A DNA stretch of 64,000 bases, taken from contig NZ_JBBUTI010000001.1 in assembly GCF_038066635.1 (NCBI RefSeq), forward strand, positions 372,001-436,000, written 5' to 3'. The translations under genes and the position numbers were made by a program. Positions within the stretch are counted from its first letter, which is position 1. Every line of letters starts with the position of its first letter. Shown here piece by piece: positions 35,109 through 45,910 of this stretch. The notes beneath the pieces are model-generated. The model was given only the letters and a program-made list of their open reading frames with translations, had not been told where the DNA came from and did no database searches. The stretch comes from Ideonella margarita. Its GTDB lineage: Bacteria > Pseudomonadota > Gammaproteobacteria > Burkholderiales > Burkholderiaceae_C.

Positions 35109-36383
35109 ATGGACATCAAGCACAGCGTGAACAACCGTCACCTCGCCCGCAAGACCCTGGCCCTCGTACTGGCCGGCGGTCGCGGCTCGCGCCTCAAGTC
35201 GCTGACCGATCGCCGCGCCAAGCCGGCCGTGCACTTCGGCGGCAAGTTCCGCATCATCGATTTCGCGCTCAGCAATTGCATCAACTCGGGCATGCGCCGC
35301 ATCGGCGTCATCACCCAGTACAAGTCGCATTCGCTGCTGCGCCACCTGCAGCGCGGCTGGAGCTTCATGCGCAACGAGATGAACGAGTTCATCGACTTGC
35401 TGCCGGCCCAGCAGCGCCTGAACGAAGACGACTGGTACCGCGGCACTGCCGACGCGATCTGGCAGAACCTCGACATCATCCGCAACTCCACGCCGCCCGA
35501 GTACATCGTGGTGCTGGCCGGTGATCACATCTACAAGATGGACTACGCGGTGATGCTGGCCGACCACGTGGCCAGCGGCCGCGGTGTCACGGTGGGCTGC
35601 ATCGAGGTCAGCCGCGAAGAGGCCATGGGCTTCGGCGTGATGGCGATCAACGAACACCGCCACATCACCCAGTTCGTCGAGAAGCCGGCCGATCCGCCAG
35701 CCATGCCGGGCAACCCCGCGATGTCGCTGGCCAGCATGGGCATCTACATCTTCTCGGCCGAGTACCTGTATCGCCTGCTCGAAGAGGACGCGGTTGATCC
35801 GGAGTCGGAGCATGACTTCGGCAAGAACCTGATCCCGAAGGCGGTGGCCGAGCAGCAAGCCTCGGCGCATCCGTTCTCGATGTCGGCGATCGCCAACCCG
35901 CCGTACTCGCGGGCCTACTGGCGCGATGTGGGCACGGTGGACGCCTACTGGGCGGCAAACCTTGATCTGGCCACCGTCACGCCCGAGCTGAACATGTACG
36001 ACCGGGACTGGCCGATCTGGACCTACCAGGAGCAGCTGCCCCCCGCCAAATTCGTGCACGACGACGAGGCGGAAGGCCGTGTCGGGCAGGCCATCAACAG
36101 CCTGGTGTCGGGTGGCTGCATCGTCTCGGGCGCTACGGTGAAAGACTCGGTGCTGTTCTCGAACGTGCTGGTCCGCTCCTACAGCCAGATCGAGCGCACC
36201 GTGGTGTTGCCGGATGTGCAGATCAACCGCAACTGCCGCATCCGCAACGCCGTCATCGACCGCCGCTGCAAGCTGCCGGAAGGGCTGGTGATCGGCGAAG
36301 ACCCGGTGCTGGACGCGCAGCGTTTCCACCGCAGCCCGAACGGCGTGGTGCTGGTCACCCGCGACATGCTGAAGGCGCTTTGA
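35109..36383 (+). CDS. glgC: Glucose-1-phosphate adenylyltransferase
   Basis: GlgC, 424 residues, forms ADP-glucose, the committed step of glycogen synthesis. The N-terminal nucleotidyltransferase domain has LALVLAGGRGSRLKSLTDRR in two adjoining parts, KPAVHFGGKFRIIDFALSNC, the catalytic WYRGTADAIWQN and YVVVLAGDHIYKMDY-like IVVLAGDHIYKMDY. The C-terminal left-handed beta helix begins near GGCIVSGATVKDSV. GGAG at 35096-35099 supports the ATG at 35109. It starts the glgC-glgA-glgP operon. Confidence 0.96.
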   Translation: MDIKHSVNNRHLARKTLALVLAGGRGSRLKSLTDRRAKPAVHFGGKFRIIDFALSNCINSGMRRIGVITQYKSHSLLRHLQRGWSFMRNEMNEFIDLLPAQQRLNEDDWYRGTADAIWQNLDIIRNSTPPEYIVVLAGDHIYKMDYAVMLADHVASGRGVTVGCIEVSREEAMGFGVMAINEHRHITQFVEKPADPPAMPGNPAMSLASMGIYIFSAEYLYRLLEEDAVDPESEHDFGKNLIPKAVAEQQASAHPFSMSAIANPPYSRAYWRDVGTVDAYWAANLDLATVTPELNMYDRDWPIWTYQEQLPPAKFVHDDEAEGRVGQAINSLVSGGCIVSGATVKDSVLFSNVLVRSYSQIERTVVLPDVQINRNCRIRNAVIDRRCKLPEGLVIGEDPVLDAQRFHRSPNGVVLVTRDMLKAL

Positions 36384-36385
36384 CG

Positions 36386-37831
36386 ATGCGGGTTCTGCAG
36401 GTCTGTGCCGAGATTTTCCCGCTGCTTAAAACCGGCGGGCTGGCCGATGTGGCCGGCGCCTTGCCGGCCGCGCTGGCGGGTGTGGGCGTCGATGCCCGGG
36501 TGCTGCTGCCCGGCTTCGACGCCATCCTGCAAGGCCTGCAGAACGCAGAGTGCCTGGTGGAGCTGCCGGGCCACGGCCAGGTGCCCGGCGGGCGGCTGCT
36601 GCGGGGTGAGCTGCCGGCCGCGGGCGTCACCGCCTACGTGCTGGACTCGCCCGCGCTGTACCAGCGCCCCGGCGGCCCGTACGCCGATGCCGCTGGCCAG
36701 TCCTGGCCTGACAACCACCTGCGCTTCGCCGCGCTGGGCTGGGCCGCCGCGGCGCTGGCGCTGGGCGCCGACACCACCTGGCGCCCGGCCGTGGTCAATG
36801 CACACGATTGGCACGCTGGCCTGGTGCCGGCCTGCCTGCGCGCCACTGCGGCGCCGGTGGCCAGCGTCTACACCATCCACAACCTCGCCTACCAGGGCCA
36901 GTTTGATGCGGCCTGTTTTGCCCAGCTCGGCCTGCCCGCCAGCTTCTGGGGCGTGAACGGCATGGAAGCCTGGGGCCAGCTCAACTTCATGAAGGCCGGC
37001 TTGTACTTCGCGGACCGGCTCAGCACGGTCAGCCCGACCTACGCCCGCGAGATTCAGCAGCCCGAACAGGGCATGGGCCTGGACGGCCTGCTGGCGGGCC
37101 GGGCCAACGTGCTGCACGGCATCCTGAACGGCGTGGACCCGGCGGTCTGGAGCCCGGCTTCCGACACCTTGATCAACACCCGCTACGACGCCAGCCGGCT
37201 CGCCGGCAAGGCCCGCTGCAAGGCCGATCTGCAGACGCGCCTCGGCCTGGCGCTTGACCCCAAGGCGCCGCTGTTCTGCGTGGTCAGCCGGCTGACGGAG
37301 CAGAAGGGCCTGCCGCTGGTGCTGAACGGTGTGCAGGCGATGGTGGCGCGTGGCGCCCAGCTGGCCGTGCTGGGCAGCGGCGACGCCCACATGGAAGCCC
37401 GCTTCCGCGCGTTGGCGGCCAGCCACCCGGCGTCGGTGGCGGTGCGCATCGGGTATGACGAGCCATTCGCCCACCAGCTGGTGGCGGGCGCTGACGTCAT
37501 CCTCGTGCCCTCCCGCTTCGAGCCTTGCGGCCTCACCCAGTTGTACGGCCTGGCCTATGGCACCTTGCCGCTGGTGCGCCGCGTGGGCGGCCTGGCAGAC
37601 ACCGTGACCGACAGCGCGCTCGAGAACCTCGAAGACGACACCGCCACCGGCTTCGTGTTCGAGGAGTTCACCGATGCCGCGTTTGACGCCGCCGTGCGCC
37701 GCGCGCTGGCCCTCTACAAGCGCCCGAAGGCCTGGACGGCCGTGATGCGCGCCGGCATGGCCCGCCGCCACGACTGGCGCGTGGCCGCCGAGGCCTACCG
37801 CGACATGTACCGCCTGGCCCTGCCGCACTGA
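36386..37831 (+). CDS. glgA: Glycogen synthase (ADP-glucose)
   Basis: GlgA, 481 residues, GT5 family, elongates alpha-1,4-glucan from ADP-glucose. The binding motif is KTGGLADVAGALP (about residues 15-27), with VNAHDWHAGL, YTIHNLAYQG, and the C-terminal PSRFEPCGLTQLYGLAYGTLP. The ATG at 36386 lies two bases after the glgC stop; a TTG at 36380 overlapping it is less likely. Confidence 0.96.
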   Translation: MRVLQVCAEIFPLLKTGGLADVAGALPAALAGVGVDARVLLPGFDAILQGLQNAECLVELPGHGQVPGGRLLRGELPAAGVTAYVLDSPALYQRPGGPYADAAGQSWPDNHLRFAALGWAAAALALGADTTWRPAVVNAHDWHAGLVPACLRATAAPVASVYTIHNLAYQGQFDAACFAQLGLPASFWGVNGMEAWGQLNFMKAGLYFADRLSTVSPTYAREIQQPEQGMGLDGLLAGRANVLHGILNGVDPAVWSPASDTLINTRYDASRLAGKARCKADLQTRLGLALDPKAPLFCVVSRLTEQKGLPLVLNGVQAMVARGAQLAVLGSGDAHMEARFRALAASHPASVAVRIGYDEPFAHQLVAGADVILVPSRFEPCGLTQLYGLAYGTLPLVRRVGGLADTVTDSALENLEDDTATGFVFEEFTDAAFDAAVRRALALYKRPKAWTAVMRAGMARRHDWRVAAEAYRDMYRLALPH

Positions 37832-37885
37832 GCCGGCGCCGCCCCCCGTTTTTGATGACTTGACTGAACCCGAAGGAAGCCCGAC

Positions 37886-40372
<2,487 letters not shown>

Positions 40373-40397
40373 AGGGCGGCCTGAAGCCAGCCATGCA

Positions 40398-40425
40398 GGG
40401 GGCGGACTACAATCCGCCCCCTTTT
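40398..40425 (+). terminator. Intrinsic terminator after glgP
   Basis: Perfect nine-base arms GGGGGCGGA and TCCGCCCCC with a six-base loop, followed by TTTTCTC. It starts 26 bases after the glgP stop. The loop region holds TACAAT (40408-40413), which could also serve as a -10 element for the next gene. Confidence 0.85.
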
Positions 40426-40446
40426 CTCATTGCCTGAAAGACGCTC

Positions 40447-40809
40447 GTGGATTTGAAGCTGCCCATCAAGATCGTGGATGAACTGGCCGACGAGGTGATT
40501 GAATCGACCGGCATCCTGGACCTGGCCAGCGGCGAGATCCGTGATGTCAAGCTGTCCGACAACAACGACCCGCCGTACGACGGTTTCCCCGCCGAAGACG
40601 AAGACTACGAATTCACCTGCGGCATGCTGTCCAACGGCAAGAAGGAAGTTGAATTCCGCATCGAGGTGGATGTGGTCGGCCAGAAGTATTCGGTCACGCC
40701 GTCGGAGCTGCTGGAACTGAAGGGCCGCGCGGCCCGCCTGTTCTCGGCCGCCCCGGAAAGTGCCGAGCCGCCCCCGCCGCCCCCGAAGGGCCGCAAGCCG
40801 CGCGGCTGA
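40447..40809 (+). CDS. Small acidic hypothetical protein
   Basis: A 120-residue protein that starts with GTG at 40447. No family is recognised. The first 80 residues are strongly acidic (YDGFPAEDEDYEFTCGML) with regular beta-like alternation (KKEVEFRIEVDVVGQKYSV), and the tail is proline-rich then basic (PPPPPPKGRKPRG). It is cytosolic by composition. It lies alone between the glgP terminator and argJ. Confidence 0.6.
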   Translation: MDLKLPIKIVDELADEVIESTGILDLASGEIRDVKLSDNNDPPYDGFPAEDEDYEFTCGMLSNGKKEVEFRIEVDVVGQKYSVTPSELLELKGRAARLFSAAPESAEPPPPPPKGRKPRG

Positions 40810-40815
40810 CGCACC

Positions 40816-40834
40816 GCGGCCGTCACACGGCCGC
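40816..40834. repeat. Perfect hairpin between the acidic protein gene and argJ
   Basis: Arms GCGGCCGT and ACGGCCGC with spacer CAC. There is no T-tract, so it is either a weak terminator or an mRNA hairpin in the argJ leader. Confidence 0.45.
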
Positions 40835-40880
40835 CACCCCCAACGCCTATCGTTGTCGCTTCTGCCCTGAGGTCTCTGAC

Positions 40881-42110
40881 ATGCCCGTGAATCTGCAAGC
40901 TCCCGATCCGCAATCCCTGTTCCCGGTGCCTGGCGTCACGCTCGGCATCGCCGAGGCGGGTGTCCGCAAGGCCAACCGCAAGGACGTGGTCGTGGTGTCG
41001 CTGGCCGAAGGCTCGGCCGTGGCCGGTGTGTTCACCAAGAACCGCTACTGCGCCGCCCCGGTGCAGGTCTGCCGTGAACACCTCGCTGGTGGCGCGGCCG
41101 TGCGGGCCATCGTGATCAACACGGGCAATGCCAACGCCGGCACCGGCGCTGACGGCCTGGCGCGGGCGCGCCGCACCTGCACGTCGCTGGCCGGCCTGCT
41201 GGGCGTGGCGCCTGAGCAGGTGCTGCCGTTCTCGACCGGCGTGATCATGGAAACGCTGCCGGTCGAGCGCATCGAGGCGGGCCTGCCAGCCGCGCTGGCT
41301 GATCGCCAGCCGGCCCACTGGGCCCGTGCTGCGGAAGGCATCATGACCACCGACACCCTGCCCAAGGCCGCTTCGCGCCAGGTGCAGATCGGTGGCGTCA
41401 CGGTCACGGTCACCGGCATTTCCAAGGGCGCGGGCATGATCCGTCCGAACATGGCGACGATGCTGGGCTTCGTGGCCACCGACGCAGTGCTGGCCCCGGG
41501 CCTGCTGCAGCCGCTGGTGACGCGCGCGGCCGACGCCTCGTTCAACCGCATCACCATCGACGGCGACACCTCGACCAACGATTCCTTCGTGCTGATCGCC
41601 ACCCGCCAGGCTGGCCATGCCGAGATCACCTCGCTGGACAGCGCCGAGGGCCAGGCCCTGAGCGCGGCTGTGCTGGCCGTGTCGCGTGAGCTGGCGCAAG
41701 CCATCGTGCGTGACGGCGAAGGCGCCACCAAGTTCATCACCGTGCAGATCGACGGCGGCCGCACCGAAGACGAATGCAAGCTGGCGGCCTACGCCATTGC
41801 CCATTCGCCGCTGGTGAAAACCGCCTTCTTCGCCAGTGACCCCAACCTGGGCCGCATCCTGGCGGCGGTGGGTTATGCCGGCATCGACGACCTCGACCAG
41901 AACCTGATCGAGATGCACCTCGACGACGTGCATGTGGTCACCCAAGGTGGCCGCAACCCGTCTTACCGCGAGGAAGACGGCCAGCGTGTGATGAAGCAGT
42001 CAGAAATCACCGTGAAGGTGAACCTGAACCGCGGCGCCGCGAGTGTCACGGTGTGGACCTGCGATCTGTCGCACGACTACGTCAGCATCAACGCCGACTA
42101 TCGGTCCTGA
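40881..42110 (+). CDS. argJ: Bifunctional glutamate N-acetyltransferase/acetylglutamate synthase
   Basis: ArgJ, 409 residues, recycles the acetyl group between N-acetylornithine and glutamate in arginine synthesis. The self-cleaving site is in GAGMIRPNMATMLGFVATDA (Ala-Thr, Thr as nucleophile). INTGNANAGTG, STGVIMETLP and FFASDPNLGRILAAVGYAG are also typical. It stands alone, with its own terminator downstream. Confidence 0.96.
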   Translation: MPVNLQAPDPQSLFPVPGVTLGIAEAGVRKANRKDVVVVSLAEGSAVAGVFTKNRYCAAPVQVCREHLAGGAAVRAIVINTGNANAGTGADGLARARRTCTSLAGLLGVAPEQVLPFSTGVIMETLPVERIEAGLPAALADRQPAHWARAAEGIMTTDTLPKAASRQVQIGGVTVTVTGISKGAGMIRPNMATMLGFVATDAVLAPGLLQPLVTRAADASFNRITIDGDTSTNDSFVLIATRQAGHAEITSLDSAEGQALSAAVLAVSRELAQAIVRDGEGATKFITVQIDGGRTEDECKLAAYAIAHSPLVKTAFFASDPNLGRILAAVGYAGIDDLDQNLIEMHLDDVHVVTQGGRNPSYREEDGQRVMKQSEITVKVNLNRGAASVTVWTCDLSHDYVSINADYRS

Positions 42111-42148
42111 GACCTCACGGTCACATCAGGCCTGGCCGGGCCTGAACA

Positions 42149-42186
42149 AGCCGGGTGCGCCGCGAACTGCGGTGCCCCGGCTTTTT
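42149..42186 (+). terminator. Intrinsic terminator after argJ
   Basis: An imperfect stem of AGCCGGG with CCCGGCT, extended inwards by GCCGC and GCGG-like pairs, followed by five Ts. It lies between the convergent argJ and bactofilin genes. Confidence 0.75.
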
Positions 42187-42207
42187 GCATGGCCTGAGGC
42201 CGGCCGA

Positions 42208-42642
42208 TCAGTAGCTGCCGTTGTTGCCCAGATCGGCGTCGGCATCCACATCGCCGCGGTATTCCACCTTGCCGCGCAGGCGGGCGCGCGGGTGCACGTC
42301 CAGCAGTGCGTCATACAGCGCGTCGCCCAGCAGCGTGGCCGAGCCGGTGATTTCCAGCGTCTTGCGGGCCACGATGGTGCCGCGCACCTTGCCTTCGAGC
42401 AGCACGTGGTCGGCCTCGATGGTGGTGCCTTCCACCACGCCGGTCGGACCGATGTGCACGGTGCCGCCCTGAGCGAAGCTGATGTCGCCCTTGAGCACGC
42501 CGTCGATCTTCAGGCCCAGGTCCTGGCGCGAGCTGAACGAGCCTTCGAATTCGGCGCCTTCAGCGATCAGGCTGGAGATGGCATTGAGTTGCTCCGTGGG
42601 CACCAGGCGGGCGGTGACGCGGTTGCCGTCGTTGAAGTTCAT
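42208..42642 (-). CDS. Bactofilin (third of the operon)
   Basis: A 144-residue bactofilin (polymer-forming cytoskeletal family). The beta-helix core shows regular hydrophobic and glycine spacing: SSLIAEGAEFEGSF, LGLKIDGVLKGDI, TVHIGPTGVVEGTI-like turns, VLLEGKVRGTIVA and LEITGSATLLGD. Bactofilins form filaments on the inner membrane without nucleotide and guide wall modification or polar complexes. A strong GAAGGAG site lies eight bases before the ATG, which overlaps the previous gene by four bases. The acidic tail DVDADADLGNNGSY is short. Confidence 0.85.
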   Translation of the reverse strand: MNFNDGNRVTARLVPTEQLNAISSLIAEGAEFEGSFSSRQDLGLKIDGVLKGDISFAQGGTVHIGPTGVVEGTTIEADHVLLEGKVRGTIVARKTLEITGSATLLGDALYDALLDVHPRARLRGKVEYRGDVDADADLGNNGSY

Positions 42643-43064
42643 GGGGACATCTCCTTCAGGGACTTGGTTCGGGGAACGGGCGCCGGCGCATTGTCAGCGT
42701 CCAGACGCAGGTGAATCGGGGTGTCGGCAGCGCTGGCTGGCTGAGCGGCGGAAGACGCTGCGGATGCGGACATGGCACCAGACGCTGGTACCGCCGCGGG
42801 GGCCTGTGTCTTCATCGCCGGAGCCAGGCTGGGCGTTGACTTGGGCATCAGCTCAGCCAGCACGGTGCCGCCATGCAGCCACAAGGCCACGGCCAGGGCG
42901 GGCAGCCAGCCCCAGCGCAGCACGCGGCCGGCGCACCACAGCAGCCAGCGCCCAGCCAGGCGCCTGCGGGCCACCTGCCGGCCTCGCTGCTGCGAACGGT
43001 GCATCGCTGCATGCAGCAGTTCCTGGCTGGTCAGCGGACGAGGTTCAGTGGCGCTGGTCGCCAT
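42639..43064 (-). CDS. Single-pass membrane protein of the bactofilin operon
   Basis: A 141-residue protein with no recognised family. The N-terminal 40 residues are basic (RSQQRGRQVARRRLAGR), one membrane segment follows (about residues 42-70, including WGWLPALAVALWLHGG), and the rest is an Ala/Pro/Ser-rich segment that would lie in the periplasm. The positive-inside rule fits this topology. It overlaps the upstream bactofilin by 20 bases and the downstream one by four, so it is surely part of the same unit. It may anchor or tether bactofilin filaments; that is inference. The exact start is uncertain. Confidence 0.65.
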   Translation of the reverse strand: MATSATEPRPLTSQELLHAAMHRSQQRGRQVARRRLAGRWLLWCAGRVLRWGWLPALAVALWLHGGTVLAELMPKSTPSLAPAMKTQAPAAVPASGAMSASAASSAAQPASAADTPIHLRLDADNAPAPVPRTKSLKEMSP

Positions 43065-43563
43065 CCGTGCGGACGCGCTCGAGCTGCGCGTTCAGATCGG
43101 CGCCATTGACCTGCAGGTGCGTGTAGCGGATGCGGCCCGACACGCTGGCCGTGCTGTGCAGCGACACCCGGCCGCCACCCGCATCGAGCAGACCCACCGT
43201 CTGGCCCAGCACCGAGATGTTGCGCGCCGTGATGTCGCCCACCACGGTGCCGGTTTCGGTGACGGTGACATGCCCGTCCACCGCCTCTGACACGCGCAGG
43301 TCGCCCTGCACCTCGCCCGCCACGGTGATCGATCCGGCGATCGCGGCAGTGCCGCTGAACGACAGACCATCGGCCAGCGTGGAGTGGCGGATCGGACCCT
43401 CGGGCACCGCCACCGGCATCGCCTGCATGGCGGGCTGCAGCGTGGGCAACTGGTGGGGCTCGGGCATGCTCTGGCCCATCATCACCTCGGGCGCGTCGGC
43501 CGAAGGATCATCAGGCACGGCCTCGTCGTCAGACGGGTCGGAAGCGTAAGGGTTGGAATCCAT
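43045..43563 (-). CDS. Bactofilin (second of the operon)
   Basis: A 172-residue bactofilin. The first 70 residues are acidic and disordered (SDPSDDEAVPDDPSADAP). The beta-helix runs from about residue 75: SFSGTAAIAGSITVAGEV, LRVSEAVDGHVTVTETGTV, ITARNISVLGQTVG and VSLHSTASVSGRIRYTHL. The start at 43563 gives MDSNPYASDP; the upstream extension lies in the previous bactofilin gene. There are 38 bases between the two genes. Confidence 0.8.
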   Translation of the reverse strand: MDSNPYASDPSDDEAVPDDPSADAPEVMMGQSMPEPHQLPTLQPAMQAMPVAVPEGPIRHSTLADGLSFSGTAAIAGSITVAGEVQGDLRVSEAVDGHVTVTETGTVVGDITARNISVLGQTVGLLDAGGGRVSLHSTASVSGRIRYTHLQVNGADLNAQLERVRTDGDQRH

Positions 43564-43601
43564 GCGATACAGCCACTGCTTGAAATGCGGGAGGGAGTGG
43601 C

Positions 43602-44060
43602 TCAGCTGTTGCGAGCCGCTTGCAGTACCGGCACCGATTGCTCGGGCCGGAGGGTCTTGAAGGGGCCTTGAAGGACCGCACCATCGTACATGCGCAGCCG
43701 GGCGGCCAGCAGGGTACCGGTGGACACACCGGTGCTGGCCACATAGGCCGTGCCCTGGCACTCGATCAGGGTGTCGCGGTCGATGTCGTCGGCCACGCCG
43801 CCGAGGTGGCCGAGCACGTACAGATCGCCCAGCACCTTGAAGCGGCCCTGCAACTGGCCGGTGTGCCAGATGACCAGCCGGCCGGTGATTTCGCCCATGC
43901 CGCGCAAGGTGCCCTGCAGCAGCAGGCCGCCGTCAAAGCGCAGGTCGCCATCCACCGCGCTGCCTTCGGCAATGCGGTTGACGATGTTCATCTTCACCGG
44001 GTCGATGACCAGGGTGTCGTGGCTGGTGTCCAGCGGGTCGTCGTTGTGCCAATGTGTCAT
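43602..44060 (-). CDS. Bactofilin (first of the operon)
   Basis: A 152-residue bactofilin-like protein. Repeating strands are seen in IAEGSAVDGDLRFDGGLLLQ, GTLRGMGEITGRLVIWHTG, QLQGRFKVLGDLYVLGHLGG and LIECQGTAYVASTGVSTG. It differs clearly from the other two bactofilins and has short tails. The ATG at 44060 overlaps the stop of the upstream membrane-protein gene (ATGA). Confidence 0.8.
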   Translation of the reverse strand: MTHWHNDDPLDTSHDTLVIDPVKMNIVNRIAEGSAVDGDLRFDGGLLLQGTLRGMGEITGRLVIWHTGQLQGRFKVLGDLYVLGHLGGVADDIDRDTLIECQGTAYVASTGVSTGTLLAARLRMYDGAVLQGPFKTLRPEQSVPVLQAARNS

Positions 44061-44389
44061 GGGAAACCGTGTTCCAGAACGTGGAAGGCGCCCCACAGCA
44101 GCACAGACCACAGCAGCAGGCCGCCGATGAGCCAGCCGCGCCGTGCACGCAGCAGGGCGGGTCCGTTCACCGGCCGGCCGGCCAGGGCTTGCGCCGGGTC
44201 ATCGGCCAGCAAGGAGAGGGCGGCCATCTGCATCACCTCCACCCGCCCGCTGACGCCGCTCACCAGCACCCCACGCTTCGGTTGATCGGCCTTGGCCAGC
44301 CGGCGCCCGAGCGTGATGCGGATCGGCAAGCCCACGATCTGCTCGGTGAAGAACTGCTGGGTGCCAGCGGAAGAGGAGGGATCCTGCAT
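44057..44389 (-). CDS. Tail-anchored small membrane protein of the bactofilin operon
   Basis: A 110-residue protein with no recognised family. About 82 soluble residues, rich in short hydrophobic strands (IVGLPIRITLGRRLA, RGVLVSGVSGRVEVMQMAAL), precede one C-terminal membrane segment (GWLIGGLLLWSVLLWGAFHV) and a five-residue end, a tail-anchor layout with the soluble part in the cytoplasm. It is the first gene of the bactofilin operon. No ribosome binding site is visible; CATAAT lies seven bases before the ATG, suggesting a leaderless mRNA. Confidence 0.65.
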   Translation of the reverse strand: MQDPSSSAGTQQFFTEQIVGLPIRITLGRRLAKADQPKRGVLVSGVSGRVEVMQMAALSLLADDPAQALAGRPVNGPALLRARRGWLIGGLLLWSVLLWGAFHVLEHGFP

Positions 44390-44393
44390 GTAA

Positions 44394-44421
44394 CCAATTA
44401 TGAATTGGCGAAAGCGCTTTC
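44394..44421. promoter_or_regulatory. Two adjacent palindromes at the bactofilin operon start
   Basis: CCAATT-ATG-AATTGG (44394-44408) and GAAAGCGCTTTC (44410-44421) are both perfect. The second is like operators of LacI-family repressors, whose core is AAGCGCTT. They lie 5 and 21 bases upstream of the first gene, and the -10-like CATAAT (minus strand, 44402-44397) is inside the first. A bound protein would overlap the promoter. Confidence 0.5.
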
Positions 44422-44554
44422 CGCCTCAGTGTGGCAGCGTCACAACCCGATGACCATCGGGGCGTGCCTGATAGCATGTCCGGCTGCGTTGGAGGCCTGA
44501 TCCGGGCCGCAGTGTCCGACGCGTTCTTTACCCGGAACGGCAGGTGAGCGGCCC

Positions 44555-45868
44555 ATGAGGCTCTGGTGGAAACAATGGCGCGCCCGCATGACGCTGGCGC
44601 CCGACGATTTGTTGCGCGACGTCGTGTACCGGCGTCTGTGGACCTCGATCCTGATCAGCTCGTTCGGGGGGCAGGTGACCATGCTCGCGCTGCCGCTGAC
44701 CGCTGCCGTGCTGCTCAACGCCAGCCCCACGCAGATGGGCTGGCTGACCACGATGGAGCTGCTGCCCTTCGTGCTGTTTTCGCTGCCTTCGGGCGTGTGG
44801 CTCGACCGGGTTCGCAAGCTGCCGGTGTATGTGGCCGGCGAGATCGTTCTGGCGGTGGCCGTGGCCTCGGTGCCGTTGGCCTGGGCGCTGGGCTGGCTCG
44901 GCATGGGCTGGCTGTACGCGGTGGGCTTCTTCATCGGGGCGGTGCACACCACGGCGGGCTCGGCCGCACAGATCGTGTTGACCCAGGTGGTGCCGCGGGA
45001 GCGGCTGGTGGAAGCGCATGCCAAGAACGCGCTGGCCAGCTCCGGCGCCGAAGTGGCGGGGCCCGGCGTGGCCGGTGCTCTGATCCGCGTGCTGGGTGCG
45101 CCCGTGGCCCTGCTGGTGGACGCCGTGATGCTGCTGGGCTCGGCCGCCATCCTGCGGGGCGTGAAGGTGAATGAGCAGCGGCCGTCCGCGCCGTCAGGCC
45201 GGTTCTGGGCGGACCTCAAACAGGGCCTGGCCTTTGTGCGCAGCCAGCGCTTGCTGATCGCCTTGGCCACCTGCGTGGGCATCTGGCAGATGTGCCACCA
45301 GTCCGCCATCGTGGTGCAGATCCTGTATGCCACCCGCACGCTGGGCATGAGCGAGCATGCGGTGGGCCTGAGTTATGTGGCGCTGGGGGCCGGCACGGTG
45401 CTGGCCAGCATCCTGGGCGACCGCATCAGCACCCGCCTGGGGCCCGGCCCCTGCCTGGTGCTGGGCCTGGCTACCACGGCCATCGGCTGGCTGGTGCTGG
45501 CGGTGATGCCGGGCGGGGCGGTGGGTGTGGCCGCGTTCGCAGTCATGTTGAGCTTCTTCGGCTTTGGTGCCGTGCTCATCTTCATCAATTTCATCTCGCT
45601 GCGGCAGGCGGTGACGCCCGAGCCCTTGCTCGGCCGGATGACCAGCACCATGCGCTGGCTCATCCTGCTGCCCGCGGGCCCCGGCGCGATGATCGGCGGC
45701 TGGCTGGGTGAGCATGTGGACCTGCGCGCCTCGCTGGCCTTTGCCGGCATCAGCTGCAGCCTGCTGGCGGTGGTGGCCTGGCGCTGGCCGGTGATCCGCG
45801 CGGTGAAGGTGCTTCCGAAGGCGGTGAATGTCAGCGGCACGCAGGTGGTGGATGACGCCACGACCTGA
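44555..45868 (+). CDS. MFS transporter, EntS-like
   Basis: A 437-residue transporter with 12 predicted membrane segments. The MFS loop motif is seen in FSLPSGVWLDRVRKLPV, between segments 2 and 3. The sequence resembles the MFS_3 (EntS/enterobactin exporter) branch, with GSAAQIVLTQVVPRERLVEAHAKN in the middle. No siderophore genes are nearby, so the substrate is open. It is divergent from the bactofilin operon. Confidence 0.8.
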   Translation: MRLWWKQWRARMTLAPDDLLRDVVYRRLWTSILISSFGGQVTMLALPLTAAVLLNASPTQMGWLTTMELLPFVLFSLPSGVWLDRVRKLPVYVAGEIVLAVAVASVPLAWALGWLGMGWLYAVGFFIGAVHTTAGSAAQIVLTQVVPRERLVEAHAKNALASSGAEVAGPGVAGALIRVLGAPVALLVDAVMLLGSAAILRGVKVNEQRPSAPSGRFWADLKQGLAFVRSQRLLIALATCVGIWQMCHQSAIVVQILYATRTLGMSEHAVGLSYVALGAGTVLASILGDRISTRLGPGPCLVLGLATTAIGWLVLAVMPGGAVGVAAFAVMLSFFGFGAVLIFINFISLRQAVTPEPLLGRMTSTMRWLILLPAGPGAMIGGWLGEHVDLRASLAFAGISCSLLAVVAWRWPVIRAVKVLPKAVNVSGTQVVDDATT

Positions 45869-45872
45869 CCAA

Positions 45873-45892
45873 ACGTCGTGCCCCAACGACGT
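45873..45892. terminator. Hairpin between convergent MFS and ugpQ genes
   Basis: Perfect seven-base arms ACGTCGT and ACGACGT with a six-base loop, in the 42-base gap between converging genes. There is no T-tract, so termination is a guess from position. Confidence 0.4.
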
Positions 45893-45910
45893 GACGCAAC
45901 CGCGTCCCGC

